Shown: positions 49,235-60,155 of the stretch, in pieces
Position numbering within the stretch: the first letter of the stretch is position 1
Layout of the letters: the number at the start of each line of letters is the position of its first letter
Made by a program: the position numbers and the translations under genes
Source: Stictocephala bisonia
Lineage: Eukaryota > Arthropoda > Insecta > Hemiptera > Membracidae
DNA: 64,000 nt
Reading direction: 5' to 3'
Assembly (NCBI GenBank): GCA_035578905.1
Contig: JAQJVL010000030.1
Location: 2,378,801 to 2,442,800, forward strand
Notes under the pieces: model-generated
What the model saw: only the letters and a program-made list of their open reading frames with translations
Told to the model about the DNA's origin: nothing
Database searches by the model: none

Positions 49235-49500
49235 TTTACTTAGCCCAATATCTTATCACAAAATCTCCGGAACTACTGAACAGATTTTTATGAAATTTGG
49301 AGTGAATTTCGTTTTTGTATCATAGAGACCCACTAATAAGGAATTCTCGAAATTTCATTCTTAAGGGGAAGGAACAGCCCCTCGGCGTGTCTTTTTTCTC
49401 ATAAGAATGACATTGGCATTGAATTAATATATTTAAAACAGCTGATAAAAAACATAAACTTGACAAAAATCTTGTTGTCAAAGTATTATCGGAGCCATGT
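49235..49500 (+). repeat. Dispersed repeat R3, copy 3
   Basis: It carries CTCCGGAACTACTGAACAGA, TATGAAATTTGGAG, GTATCATAGAGACC, AACAGCCCCTC and AACATAAACTTGAC in the same order as 8205-8560. Confidence 0.6.
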
Positions 49501-50023
49501 TAACTGATATGAGTTAATTGGAGAAAAAATATTTGTTTTAGACGTAATCTAAGGTTGTAAGTAACGCCTGCTGACGACAGGAGCGTTATACCTGTCAAAA
49601 CATTGTGTTTGTTTCTGAAACGTTTGTAGCGTAAGAAATCCCCAACAAGCTTAACACTCATGTACATTGCAATATACTCTATTTTTAGTAGAACAGACGC
49701 GGTTTTATCACCTGCAGGGAATACGCGATAAAAGTGATTGCTTGTTTTACAACCATTGGCAATGAAGGCGGATGAGACTGTCTCTGTGAAAGGGAGTGGA
49801 ACATGTTTTCAGTAAGGGCAGAAGGCTCTTGAAGATTTACAGCTTTAGAAGAAAGTTGGCCATGTTCTAGACTGTAGGGATTGTTGGGTTGACGCCGCCC
49901 GGAACTCTGCGATTTATGCTTCTTCTTCTTTCATTAGCTAAGAGGGAACACAAACAAAGCAAGTAAACGTCTTCCATTTTCCTTTCCAGATACTTTTCAT
50001 CATGATAGCCATTCACTTGCGTT
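49501..50023. other. Mixed-composition stretch, no supported gene
   Basis: A minus-strand frame is open for about 80 codons (roughly 49690-49930) and ends at a donor-like CTGCAG|GTGATA. The acceptor-like CCCTCTTAG upstream is not in the matching frame. I cannot support an exon. Confidence 0.3.
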
Positions 50024-50090
50024 AAGAGTCTGCAGAGGTAGTGACCATATTGGATTTATTACCATGAGAGCAATAAATGCCGAAAAGGAC
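50024..50090 (+). repeat. MITE family M2, left end only
   Basis: AAGAGTCTGCAGAGGTAGTG + ACCATATTGGATTTATTACC repeats the left end of the next copy (50099). Confidence 0.55.
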
Positions 50091-50098
50091 TGTGACTT

Positions 50099-50835
50099 AA
50101 GAGTCTGCAGAGGTTGTCGGCCATGTTGGTTTTAATCCCATGAGAACAATGTCATTTGCTAATCCATATTTTTTAGTTATTTATTCACCAACATTTGTGT
50201 ATGAAGTGTCATTTTAAACGTTATCGTATTACGCATAGGGTTTGCTTTTGATATTTTGACTACATAAGCCTAGTTTTGACAAATATATGGAAATAAAAAC
50301 ATCAAACTAAATAATTTTTATGTGTTTCCTATAAATTTGCTATTTGCAAAGCAATTCCAGCATGAATTTAATTTTTGATCAGATGTAATTTGTTTTTTAA
50401 AAATCCTATTAAAAATAAGTGTTTAGTTTGGATACGTGTGATCGTATGTCCGGGTTTAAAATAACAATGTTCTTATGAGACAAACTTTGCCGATAGCCTC
50501 TACAGACACTTAACGATGTGTCGACAAATTTTAATTTTTGGATCGTTTGAAAGATTGTAAAAGTTACTTGAGAATCCACTTTTTTCATTTTGATTGTTAA
50601 TTTGTATTTTTACGAAAATCGTAAATTAAAATTAACTAATTTTTATTTCATCACCTTTTTCAATAAACTTTTTATAAACTAATAAGTGGATTTTTTAGTA
50701 ACTTTTACTCTCTTTCAAAGTATTTAAAACTTATAATTTCCCAATAGACCTTTAACTCACAGTGCTGTTCGCATTTAACATTAATCTTATGGGAATAAAT
50801 CCAATATGGCGACCACGTCTGCAAAGTTTCTAGAG
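50099..50835. repeat. MITE family M2, composite fold-back copy
   Basis: The left end GAGTCTGCAGAGGTTGTCGG + CCATGTTGG and the right end GAATAAATCCAATATGGCGA + CCACGTCTGC are inverted repeats. A second inverted pair lies inside: GTAAAAGTTACT-tgag-AATCCACTT (50557-50581) against AAGTGGATT-tttt-AGTAACTTTTAC (50684-50708). The extra length compared with 52490-52865 suggests an insertion, or two overlapping copies. Confidence 0.65.
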
Positions 50836-52489
50836 GACGGGGGGAAATGTCATAAAATAAATATCAGAGTAACACTTAGCTGCTTTAAACGTATAACCGT
50901 TACATAAATATATCTATTTAGAAGACTTACTGTTCCAAATGGAGATAATGGTTCAATTAAACATTTCCTAAAACATTAACACACTTATTTAATTAAATAA
51001 ACAGAGGAAAACATTGCAAAAATTTGTTATTTCTTTGAGGATTTTTTAGTTCATTTTATAGTACTCAAAATTATTCAATATGCGTCTTTTATTTAATTTG
51101 GCTCTAAAAATGTAAGTCATCTGTCCAGAACGTTCCTTTCTACGTAGCAGACTTTTGAAAATTATAGTGACTAAATTCAGACCATATAACAGGAATTCTT
51201 TTCCTTTGAAGGAGGCTTCCTATTCAAGTCTTTACGATCTAAGTGTGATATCGGATGGATAGACTGTATATTACAGGGGAATCTCCACAAAGAGTCTCAA
51301 AGTAAAGTTACCTTCCTCGAACTTCCAAGCCTTGGCGAGATCCCAAATGGGGGTAGTTGGCCCTCGAGTGTTCTTTATGTACGTTCACTTGAGAGTTACA
51401 TTCCTCGACCGAGCTACTTAAGTCAGACTCCTTAATATGTTATTTTATGGCAGAATACGTTCCAAACAGCATGGCCTTAACTCTTTGTCGGATTTAATTT
51501 CACATTTTACCCATTACAACGCTCTATTATTTATAATTTCCAGAAATGTTTGGAACTGTTTTGTTTCTGTCGGTACTTACACTACTGCTCTTATGGACTT
51601 AGAGTTTTAGGAAATGGACAGATAAAAAAGCAGACCAATGATTACTGTCCGCTCATCTGAGTCCCGTGAAGCAGCTTTTTCTGCTCAGTAAAAAAGTTGA
51701 TGTTTAGTTTTCACAGATAGCACCAGAGATCCATCTCTCTACTGTCTTCATCGCTCTCACTGTCTCTCTCCAACACACGCTAATAGTACGCTTAGACAAT
51801 AGTACGCCAAATAGCCGTCCGACTGCTCTCCAATAGATAGCAGCACAGGTGCGTATCTGCAGAAAATGCGATGCCTTGGTAATGTTTAAAGTCGATGATT
51901 ATACATAGTTTTTGCCTTACAACTGACATCGGGAAAGCCGGTGACCGGGTGTCTTAAGACTTTAGGTTCTAGTGTTACAGATTGTGTTGTTTCGAATCCT
52001 GGCATCGGACGTTACTCCTTTAATTTCACCTTGTACTCTTTTAGTTTTATCCCTAACTCTTTGTGAACAAGTTTTCCGCACATAAAAATAGTCTATGGGG
52101 AACGAGAATAGTATGTTAAAAAAGAGAAGCCTCTAAAATAAAAAAAATGTCATTTGGGAATCCATCCCATTTGATAATAAACGTATTTTCGACCGTCACA
52201 TTAATTTTTCATTGTAACAAATGTTCTCAGCGTCCAATCAGGTAAAGTTGAAAGGGTCTCCCAGGTTCGTTCTCGTGAGGGAGGAGAATGTCAGAGTGAG
52301 GGATGAGATGGGGCGAGTGAGTCATCGAGACGAGGGTTTCTCTCCCCGTCTTTGTTGGCCCACAAGGGCTTGATTGTACACGCACTCTGCCCCTACGATC
52401 TCTTTTGACCCAACTGCACAGCTCAAACAAACCATTAACTATTCACTATTGATTGTTTTAACAGGGCCTGCCTTACAAGTGCTTGAAAG
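50836..52489. other. Mixed stretch with a tRNA-like SINE head and a short GC-rich frame
   Basis: At 51942-52015 GCCGGTGACCGGGTGTCTTA and, 45 bp on, GTTTCGAATCCTGG resemble the A and B boxes of a Leu/Ser-type tRNA. There is no full fold, so it is probably a SINE head. At 52220-52378 a GC-rich block is open on both strands. The plus frame starts with ATG in a good context (AACAAATGT) and runs 52 codons. Neither reading is recognised. The rest is AT-rich. Confidence 0.35.
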
Positions 52490-52865
52490 CTTTAAGAGTC
52501 TTCAGAGGTAGTCCCCATATTGTATTTATCCCCATAAGAGGATCCATTATCTTAAATGTGGAACAGCATAGTGACTTGAAGATTTGTCGGAAAATTTTAA
52601 TTTTTATACGGTTTGGAAGAGCGGAAAAATTACTAGAGGATCCACTTCTAAAAATTGTTTACTGATCGTTTGTATTTTTCTAAAAACTGCAAACTAATGA
52701 ACTAAAATTCAATATTTTTTCACTGTCACTTCAATTCTTTTAATCACTACAGGCGATTTTCTAGTATATTTTACATCTTTCAAATTTTTAAAAAATCACA
52801 GTGCTGTTTTGCATTTAACATTGCTCTTGGGGGGTGTAAATCCAATATGGCGCCTCTTAAGGCTT
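52490..52865. repeat. MITE family M2, compact copy
   Basis: An imperfect palindrome of about 370 bp. The ends are AAGAGTCTTCAGAGGTAGTC + CCCATATTG and GTAAATCCAATATGGCGCCTC. Inner arms are GGAAAAATTACTAGAGGATCC against GGCGATTTTCTAGTATATTTTAC, and CAGCATAGTGAC against TCACAGTGCTG. No coding sequence. Confidence 0.65.
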
Positions 52866-53190
52866 GGAGAGAGGCTTGTTTTTTTTTTTTTTTTTTTTAG
52901 GCCTATAAACGTTTTAACCACTATATTAACTGTCTGTTGTAAAGTACTTTTAAAACAGATATCTGAAATAACCTTAACAAACTTTAATTATGTTTGAAAT
53001 TTGAGTGTTTTCCAGTTACGTTATATTTTTTTACGAAAATATTATTTTTAGTATTTCATCTGCAGCTTTTTATTTATTTATTTCTCTCCTACCAGTCTTA
53101 TTCCGTGCCAACGCATCCCAGTGTACATGAACGTGATCGCATATTGTATAAATGACTGTGGGGTGTAAGGTCCTATCACATATCATGAGA

Positions 53191-53417
53191 AAAACATATC
53201 TCTGCTGTCCAAGGTTCGAGGCCCAAACTGAGCCGTACTCGTTAAAAACATATCTCTGCTGTCCAAGGTTCGAGGCCCAAACTGAGCCGTACTCGTTAAA
53301 AACATATCTCTGCTGTCCAAGGTTTGAGGCCCAAACTGAGCCGTACTCGTTAAAAACATATCTCTGCTGTCCAAGGTTCGAGGCCCAAACTGAGCCGTAC
53401 TCGTTAAAAACATATCT
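53191..53417. repeat. Minisatellite, 54-bp unit, 4.2 copies
   Basis: Units of AAAACATATCTCTGCTGTCC + AAGGTTCGAGGCCCAAACTG + AGCCGTACTCGTTA, with one C/T change in the third. The unit length is a multiple of three, so periodic frames are open on both strands. They are not genes. Confidence 0.97.
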
Positions 53418-54021
53418 CGTAAAGACCTGCAGGAGTTTCTGAACTTGCAAATGAAGTAGTGTTGTTTCTTTTCAGAAATTAATGGAGTATAAGAATTTAC
53501 TTATTAACAAAACATACATTTCCTCATGGACAATCCATATCCGGCCATATCTAAATGAAAAAAAATTCAAATCAACTTTAATGCTAATTACTTGAACCTA
53601 TAAAAAATTATTGGTAACCGCAATTTAAATGATGAATAATTCAATACAGAAATCATGCCCCCCCCCCTTTGTTAGCAAACGATACGGACTCATGAAAATT
53701 CTAGCTGCAGGTGAATGCGGAAAACAAGGCAATTTAACGACGCCATTTCGACTAAGGGTTTATGGAAAGTCAGCGGGGGTAAAAAACTTGTGTTTTACAT
53801 TACGATGTGCGCAGCTGGCCAGCACATAACTTGACTGGTTGGCGGGGAAGGGGGGGTTTGCTCCACCTGGTGAGACGAAACGGCTTGTTCAGAAATACGA
53901 CGTGTTTCTTTTTGTTTAGGCAATTCTTTAGAAGTTTTTAATTCACTTTAACGTGATTATTTCTGTTGAATAATTCTCTTTTTATCATTTCTTTTTGTAA
54001 AATATTGGAGACTTGTGTAAA
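53418..54021. other. AT-rich stretch with a C-run
   Basis: A poly-C run (53660-53668) and a GC-richer patch at 53740-53880 without a recognised gene. Confidence 0.4.
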
Positions 54022-54582
54022 TGGTTCCAAAATGTAACTCCCTCGTACAACTTAAGGAGTTGTCTTGTTCCAAAGTGTAACTCCCTCGTACAACTTAAGG
54101 AGTTGTCTTGTTCCAAAGTGTAACTCCCTCGTACAACTTAAGGAGTTGTCTTGTTCCAAAGTGTAACTCCCTCGTACAACTTAAGGAGTTGTCTTGTTCC
54201 AAAGTGTAACTCCCTCGTACAACTTAAGGAGTTGTCTTGTTCCAAAGTTTAACTCTCTCGTACAACTTAAGGAGTTGTCTTGTTCCAAAGTGTAACTCCC
54301 TCGTACAACTTAAGGAGTTGTCTTGTTCCAAAGTGTAACTCCCTCGTACAACTTAAGGAGTTGTCTTGTTCCAAAGTGTAACTCCCTCGTACAACTTAAG
54401 GAGTTGTCTTGTTCCAAAGTGTAACTCCCTCGTACAACTTAAGGAGTTGTCTTGTTCCAAAGTGTAACTCCCTCGTACAACTTAAGGAGTTGTCTTGTTC
54501 CAAAGTGTAACTCCCTCGTACAACTTAAGGAGTTGTCTTGTTCCAAAGTGTAACTCCCTCGTACAACTTAAGGAGTTGTCTT
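54022..54582. repeat. Minisatellite, 43-bp palindromic unit, 13 copies
   Basis: Units of TTCCAAAGTGTAACTCCCTC + GTACAACTTAAGGAGTTGTC + TTG, nearly identical. Each unit can fold: ACAACT-taagg-AGTTGT, and alternatively AACTCC paired with GGAGTT. Confidence 0.97.
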
Positions 54583-55149
54583 AAACAGCATTTATTACTT
54601 ATTAATCTGTTTTTATTATTTTTTTACTATTATAATACTAGTTTTAATACATCTTTGTACTACATACTCTATTAGCTGCATTAATTGCATTAATTTCAAC
54701 ATGTTATAAAATAACTGTTCATATACATATAAAATAAAACATCTGATCAGGTATCCAAATATGAAAAAATAAACATTATAATATAATTTTGACTGTACAT
54801 ATAGGGTAAAGATGTTTACTGATAGTTGAAATAAAATTATAATATCTAGTTCTTTACCACTTTACCAGTGTTAAAAAAACGTCGCTAGTTGAATTAACTC
54901 TTAAGAAAATCAAACCAGATTTTTTTAAGCTAAACTGAAACAGACATATGATAGTAATTTCCTCTAGGTCGTGCCGGTTTTCTTCATTTAAAGTTAACCA
55001 CCTATTTTATCCACCCCAAATAAACATGGATAAACGTACATACCACTTATATGGTTCTGCTCCCATCCTTTTCCTTTTTTTCCAGGTAAGTGCTATTTCA
55101 GATTTATCTCTCTATTTCCTACGGACTATTGATATGACAGAGTGAGGGT
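54583..55149. other. AT-rich non-coding stretch
   Basis: AT-rich. A 65-codon frame at 54948-55145 is not recognised and lacks support. Confidence 0.45.
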
Positions 55150-55280
55150 ACAGTACAACGTGAACATTACTGATAACACTTTCAGTCAAGACCAGGATCC
55201 AGATTCGAACCTGCACTATTTATAACTTAATGTCAAAGTTCTGATAAGTTAGACCGCTCAGCCATGGCTGTCCCATTAAT
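55150..55280 (-). mobile_element. tRNA-Leu-like SINE head or tRNA pseudogene
   Basis: On the minus strand CAGCCATGGCTGAGCGGTCT is a near-canonical Leu/Ser A box and GCAGGTTCGAATCTGG a canonical B box, about 45 bp apart. The acceptor and T stems do not pair, so it is not a working tRNA. Sequence beyond the B box (55150-55195) would be the SINE body. Confidence 0.6.
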
Positions 55281-55440
55281 AAAAGCCCTTCCAATTAACA
55301 TATACATGATATAATACGTGCCTCCCACTAAACATCCATACATAAGATCTATTGAGGGCCACACACTATCGTATGTATATCGAGATAAGATGGCTCTATC
55401 CACTCATCCTACCTGTGTAAAGTTAAATGGGCTTTCCATA

Positions 55441-55535
55441 TTTTTTTTATTTATTTTTTTTTTAACTTCACTCGCCAGTTGACATGGGCCTACAGGCCTG
55501 TGCGTCAACTTTATTCAACGAGTGAAGTATATTGT
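55441..55535 (-). mobile_element. SINE-B 3' end with nested hairpin
   Basis: The plus strand begins with T runs (55441-55463), then shows three nested stems: CTTCACTCG (55466-55474) with CGAGTGAAG (55519-55527), GTTGAC (55478-55483) with GTCAAC (55504-55509), and GGCCT (55487-55491) with AGGCC (55494-55498). The inner part, GGCCTACAGGCCTGTGCGT, matches 39713-39732, where the outer left stem strand is deleted. Confidence 0.6.
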
Positions 55536-55657
55536 ATGAACTAAATTACTTTGAATACCTCACACCCACCCTACAAACCGTTTAGAATGCCTGTCCTACC
55601 CATCTTACTAAACATGTTAAATATGGTGGCAACCAATAAGATCTTTACTCTACAATT

Positions 55658-55935
55658 AAATTGGTCGGTAGCGTAGTTGGTTCAATCCCAGCTTCATGTG
55701 CTAAAGGTTCTCAGTTCGATCCCAATCAGAGTCAATACATTTTGAGAAGGATCAGCTGATAACCACCGGCTGTTCATTTGTCATTGGGCTATTAATTAAT
55801 GACACTTTCTAAGGAATAGTCGGCCTTAGTTTGTAACAATGACTACATTTGCTCATCTACACTCATCACACTCATTCGAAATCCATATTCGCCCATATCT
55901 TGACGATCGGCGTCTTATGAATAAATAAATAAATA
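55658..55935 (+). mobile_element. SINE-A-related SINE with a clear tRNA head
   Basis: The head has an A box (GGTAGCGTAGTTGG) and a B box (CAGTTCGATCCC, about 55711-55722), spaced as in tRNA genes. The 3' half shares GGGCTATTAATTAATGACAC, ACTCATCACACTCATTCG and GACGATCGGCGTCTTA with SINE-A and ends in (AAAT)n. It has a different head and middle but the same tail, so it is a sister subfamily. The closest copy is the inverted one at 58948. Confidence 0.75.
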
Positions 55936-58300
55936 AATAAAAGTTCACAGTTGAAAACCCCTGTAACATTCAGCACCATAAGTGAGACAGTACGAGTGGG
56001 ATACCCTTATTATTTTGTATTCACGCATTACATTATTATTTTCACTTGCAATAATGTTGTTTACAGCCGATAGCAACAGCTTGTAAGCTGTACCCCCCAT
56101 AAAGTGAGGTAAAAATAGAGATCCCGAAGTGTAATTTCGTAACCTAGAATTACGCTGCGCAATGGTGCATTGTTCGCAGTCCAAGGCTGGCGCTACCATT
56201 TCATCAAGCACAGCCGAAGAGGCCTTTGTAGTAATGAGGCGGTCGATAGCTCATTCCCAGCGCCTCATTTCAATGAGGCTGCCTCAGGCGGAGAGCAAAA
56301 CCAATTTTACACTTCACTTGACAATTATGCAAAAAATAGGGCTGATGATACATTAATGTGTCATCAACGTGCCATGAGATTTACCCGTGTCGGTCAAATG
56401 TGTTATTATGAAAACTCCATTTTTTGTGTGTTAATAATAGATCATTTAACTTAGGATAGAATGACGTTTGGATTTTTTTCCGGTATAATAAAAGAAAATT
56501 TATATGAAGACCCTAATACCTTTCAAGTTACTCTAGGTTGATTAAAAATTAGCTAAATATAAACTTAACGTTAAGTGATTATGACTGACATGTTTATAAA
56601 AATGTAAATATATTATGAATCTTCGTGATTCTTGTACAAAATAAATATTAATAAGGGTAAAGTGTTAATAAAATAGACGTTATTTAATAATGAAAATTGT
56701 AATAAAGTTTATCAAACATAAAGTTGGATCAAACTTTTTTATTTGAACACATCTGAAAGGCAGTGATTTGAGTTTTTATAGATTCTTCCAGAGGCTGAAC
56801 CATTTTCCCAGAGTTTGTCCTTCGTGATGTATCTATGTACATTGTTTTGTGCCATGTTTCGAGTGGGATCAGTTGTAAGTCTCATGGTATGAATTTAATT
56901 TCATCAGATAAATCAATGCGTTATTTTACATAGTTCATTCACTTAAGTAACAAATATGCATAATAAATTTACTCAAAGAGAAACGCCGAAGAAGAATGAT
57001 TCATATAAAATGAATTCCAAATATAATGGTGTCACAGAGAAAAAAGGAACAGGGTTTGCTTTGTTATGGACACAGCGAAGATTGTAATTGGATTGAAACT
57101 GACTTACATGTTGTTAAAAAATGAAAAATGTTCTTTATCCTTTCCCCATCAATTTGTGAATTTAAGTGCATGATTTACGTTATTAAATAAATAAATGTAT
57201 ATTTTCATTACTTTTATTAGTTCTATATAGCAATATATCATTACATTTGTATGCCAATAAGTCAGTTCTTTTCTGATTGGGTCTCATTTACGTGTGAACT
57301 GTTGTAAAGTTGCAAATACCGTTAGCTTGATAGGGTATAAAAGCTTTGTCGGGTCCTCTTACAGTAAGTCCGCCCTATAAGCTTTGTTAGTGTGCAAATT
57401 CAAATAGTTTATTTATAAAACGTTTTATGTGTAACAAGTCAAAATCTAATGGATAATCTCTTTTCTAAATTGTAGAATATATCTAATAACAGATCATGAG
57501 AAATGATCAGTGATCGCGGCAAATAGTAAAGGCATATTCTAGCTTTCGGAAATAAACTGAAAATAAAAAAATTACATTTGCTGTGTTTTTTTACTTTCAT
57601 CAATGATAAAACGTATTTCATAATAAATTAATACTATTATTATAACTTGTACCAATATGAAAAAATAAAATGTTATATGCCAGTATTCCTAAACACTTGT
57701 TTATGGTTTAATTTTTTTGCCAATAACAAATGGCAGCGTTAATAAGTAAATTACTTAACATTATTTTAGGGTAGTTTTTTAAAATATTGTTGTGTTTTTG
57801 AAAAATTCTATTGGGTAATTAACGGTTTCTAGCAATTTGATTTCAAAAGTTAAGAGAACTAAAAGTACTTTCGAATTAGTTAAAATTAATACAGTAAATT
57901 AATTTTTTGTCTAATTATTGTCAATATTTCCATCTGATCAATATAATATTCAATATTTTTCAATGCAAATAATTCATTCAGCGTAAATAAAAGGAACATT
58001 ATTTATCATGTTAATTTAACTGATTATTTTCATAATAGAGAAAGAATTATTACACGTTTTAAGTAAACAATGAAAATTGTTTTCATGATCGTATGGTTTT
58101 TATTTTCTATATTGCGTTCGACATAGCGAGCCCTCCATCTACGAAAGTGAAATTAAAACCTAAAAAATACTACTGGAAAAGCTTAGCAAATTGCATTTAA
58201 ATAATAATAGATTAGAAGAGTTCGTGCAAAACTCTACAGCAAATATGTTTTTCTCTTAGAAAAGCACATTAGTTGTTAAAAATTTAATCTTTTTAGGCAT
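55936..58300. other. Mostly AT-rich stretch with one GC-richer patch
   Basis: A GC-richer patch at 56070-56310 is open in several frames on both strands (up to 94 codons). No family is recognised and there are no splice sites I trust. The rest is AT-rich with nothing recognised. Confidence 0.35.
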
Positions 58301-58400
58301 TAACGTTGTTCCTTAAGGTTCACATATGGTGCCCATAATTTTTTTTTTTTTATGTGCTAACGTTGTTCCCCAAGGTTCACATATGGTCCCCATAATTTTT
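58301..58400 (+). repeat. Direct duplication, about 40 bp
   Basis: TAACGTTGTTCC.(C/T)AAGGTTCACATATGG followed by CCCCATAATTTTT occurs at 58301 and 58358, separated by a T run. Confidence 0.85.
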
Positions 58401-58419
58401 CAAGCAACTGCTGATCTGT

Positions 58420-58670
58420 ATACACTACATGTAATATTGACTTGTCGCTTTGGCGTGGGAAGCACAGATAAGATCGCCCAGTGTAGACGGTTGGCATTCC
58501 GAAGACTTGCTTTTATTTTGCGACAGGTGGTTTCTGACCATCTGGCCGTCGGCAGCGGGGCCCTTCGCAGCATCACTCGCTCGCCCAGTTCAGGATTCCT
58601 TGGTCCTTGGTCGGTGAACCATATTGATATAGATGATGCTCCTCTACAACTCCTTGCAATATAAAATATA
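58420..58670. other. GC-rich block open on both strands, unassigned
   Basis: A GC-rich island of about 230 bp in AT-rich DNA. The plus frame runs from upstream to a TAA near 58664 (ending SVNHIDIDDAPLQLLAI). The minus frame is open for 94 codons. An acceptor-like TAATTTTTCAAG precedes it on the plus strand. It may be an exon or a piece of an unrecognised transposon. Confidence 0.3.
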
Positions 58671-58947
58671 TCCTTAGTGAACATGCTAGGAACAAATTTT
58701 AAAAACAGCCATTGCTTACAATAGTCGTATTTACGTCAGTAATCGTATAAGTTAAAAAAAGTTAAAGTATGTATTTTACTAGGCGAAGTTAAGGCTAAGA
58801 AGCCATGTATAACACTTAACCTGGGGACCAACGACTTACGTGACTTAAGGACCACGGGGATCTTACTACAGTATGTAGTTGTTTAGCCAGGCCGATATGT
58901 CACTAAAAGAGAAGAGTTAACTTGCTTAAGAGTTTTCAATTTATTTA

Positions 58948-59090
58948 TTCTTAAGACGCCGATCGTCAAGATATGGGCGAATATGGATTTTGAATGAGTG
59001 TAGATGAGCGAATGTAGTCATTGTTACAAACTAAGACCGACTATTCCTTAGAAAGTGTCATTAATTAATAGCCCAATAACAAATGAACAG
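58948..59090 (-). mobile_element. SINE-A-related, inverted 3' fragment
   Basis: It reads AAGACGCCGATCGTCAAGAT, GGGCGAATATGGATTT, GAATGAGTGTAGATGAGCG and TTAATTAATAGCCCAATAAC, closely matching the reverse complement of 55780-55920. Confidence 0.82.
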
Positions 59091-59425
59091 TCATTGGTAG
59101 TCATCATATTGGTTTTATTTTCATAAGATTATACATCTTAGATTTTTCAAATTATAATTTTTGAATTGTTTGAAAGGGTGTAAAAATTAACTAGATAATG
59201 GACTGATTAACATTTTGATTGTTCATATGTACGTTTATGTTTTATGAATAAACTAAAGTTTAATATTGTTGTTTCATCACAAATTAATTAGTTTACTGAA
59301 CAGTATATTCTCTATTAACTTTTTTACTCTTTCAAATGCGTAAAAATTATAAACTGTTCACAATTTTGTAAATAACGGTGGTTTAAAATTTAATTAAGAG
59401 AATAAATCCAATACGTCGACTATCT
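59091..59425. repeat. MITE family M2, diverged copy
   Basis: The ends TAGTCATCATATTGGTTTTA and AAGAGAATAAATCCAATACG are inverted. Inner arms are TTGAAAGGGTGTAAAAATTAACTAG against TTAACTTTTTTACTCTTTCAA. Confidence 0.6.
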
Positions 59426-59859
59426 TTGCACAACCATCTTTCAGCAGAATCTTCCATTGTAACACGCAGAAACACTGTAATTGGGTGGTTTGGTAAAAAC
59501 TTTGAACCAAATATTTAATTTTCAACATATTGACCCTAATTAAATGTTGATATAGGAAATTTGTTTATAATCATAACAAATAAATGTCTATAAAATTATC
59601 ATGTTCATTATAAACTACAAATAAAATAATTCTGATAATTCTAGTTGAATATCATAAAGTGTCGCTAAAGTGTTGCTAAAGTAACTCTTGAATAGATTCA
59701 ATTCCAAGAATCAATTATGAATGTGGCAACACCAAACTCTACCGAAATAGAATTTATGGAACAGTAACGTAAAACCTATTGGGCGAGCAATTTTAATAAA
59801 TCAGAGCTCTATTTCCATTTCTCTGAAGTCTTCTATCACTTCTAAGAATAATTCATTGT

Positions 59860-59930
59860 GAAGACTAATTAATTAAAATGTCTTGATAATTAAGATGTCT
59901 TGATAATTAAGATGTCTTGATTGCGACTAT
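59860..59930 (+). repeat. Short tandem repeat, 17-bp unit, 3 copies
   Basis: ATGTCTTGATAATTAAG is repeated about three times. Confidence 0.9.
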
Positions 59931-60155
59931 TTTTCGATTTATATACAATCCAGTTGAGAAGACGTAATATATAATAAGAGAAGAACATTGTATAACATAG
60001 TTAAACTGTTAAGTAAGTGATAACTTTGTAAATTTACATGAAGTAATTGTAAAGGTAAACAGGATTTTTCTCACGGATGGTTGGTTCGCTTCTCGGAATT
60101 CTTAGATCTACTATTTCGAACAAACATTCTTTGTGCATCTGTCGTGCTATTACTA

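Noticed and set aside
52220..52430. GC-rich segment open on both strands as a small gene
   Set aside because: No recognised protein and no decisive splice or promoter evidence. It is mentioned only as part of the surrounding stretch.
52879..52910. Poly-T run followed by AGGCCTATAAAC, resembling a SINE-B end
   Set aside because: The match is only about 10 bp beyond the T run, too short to call a copy.
53070..53450. Frames of 76-126 codons on both strands
   Set aside because: They are products of a 54-bp tandem repeat.
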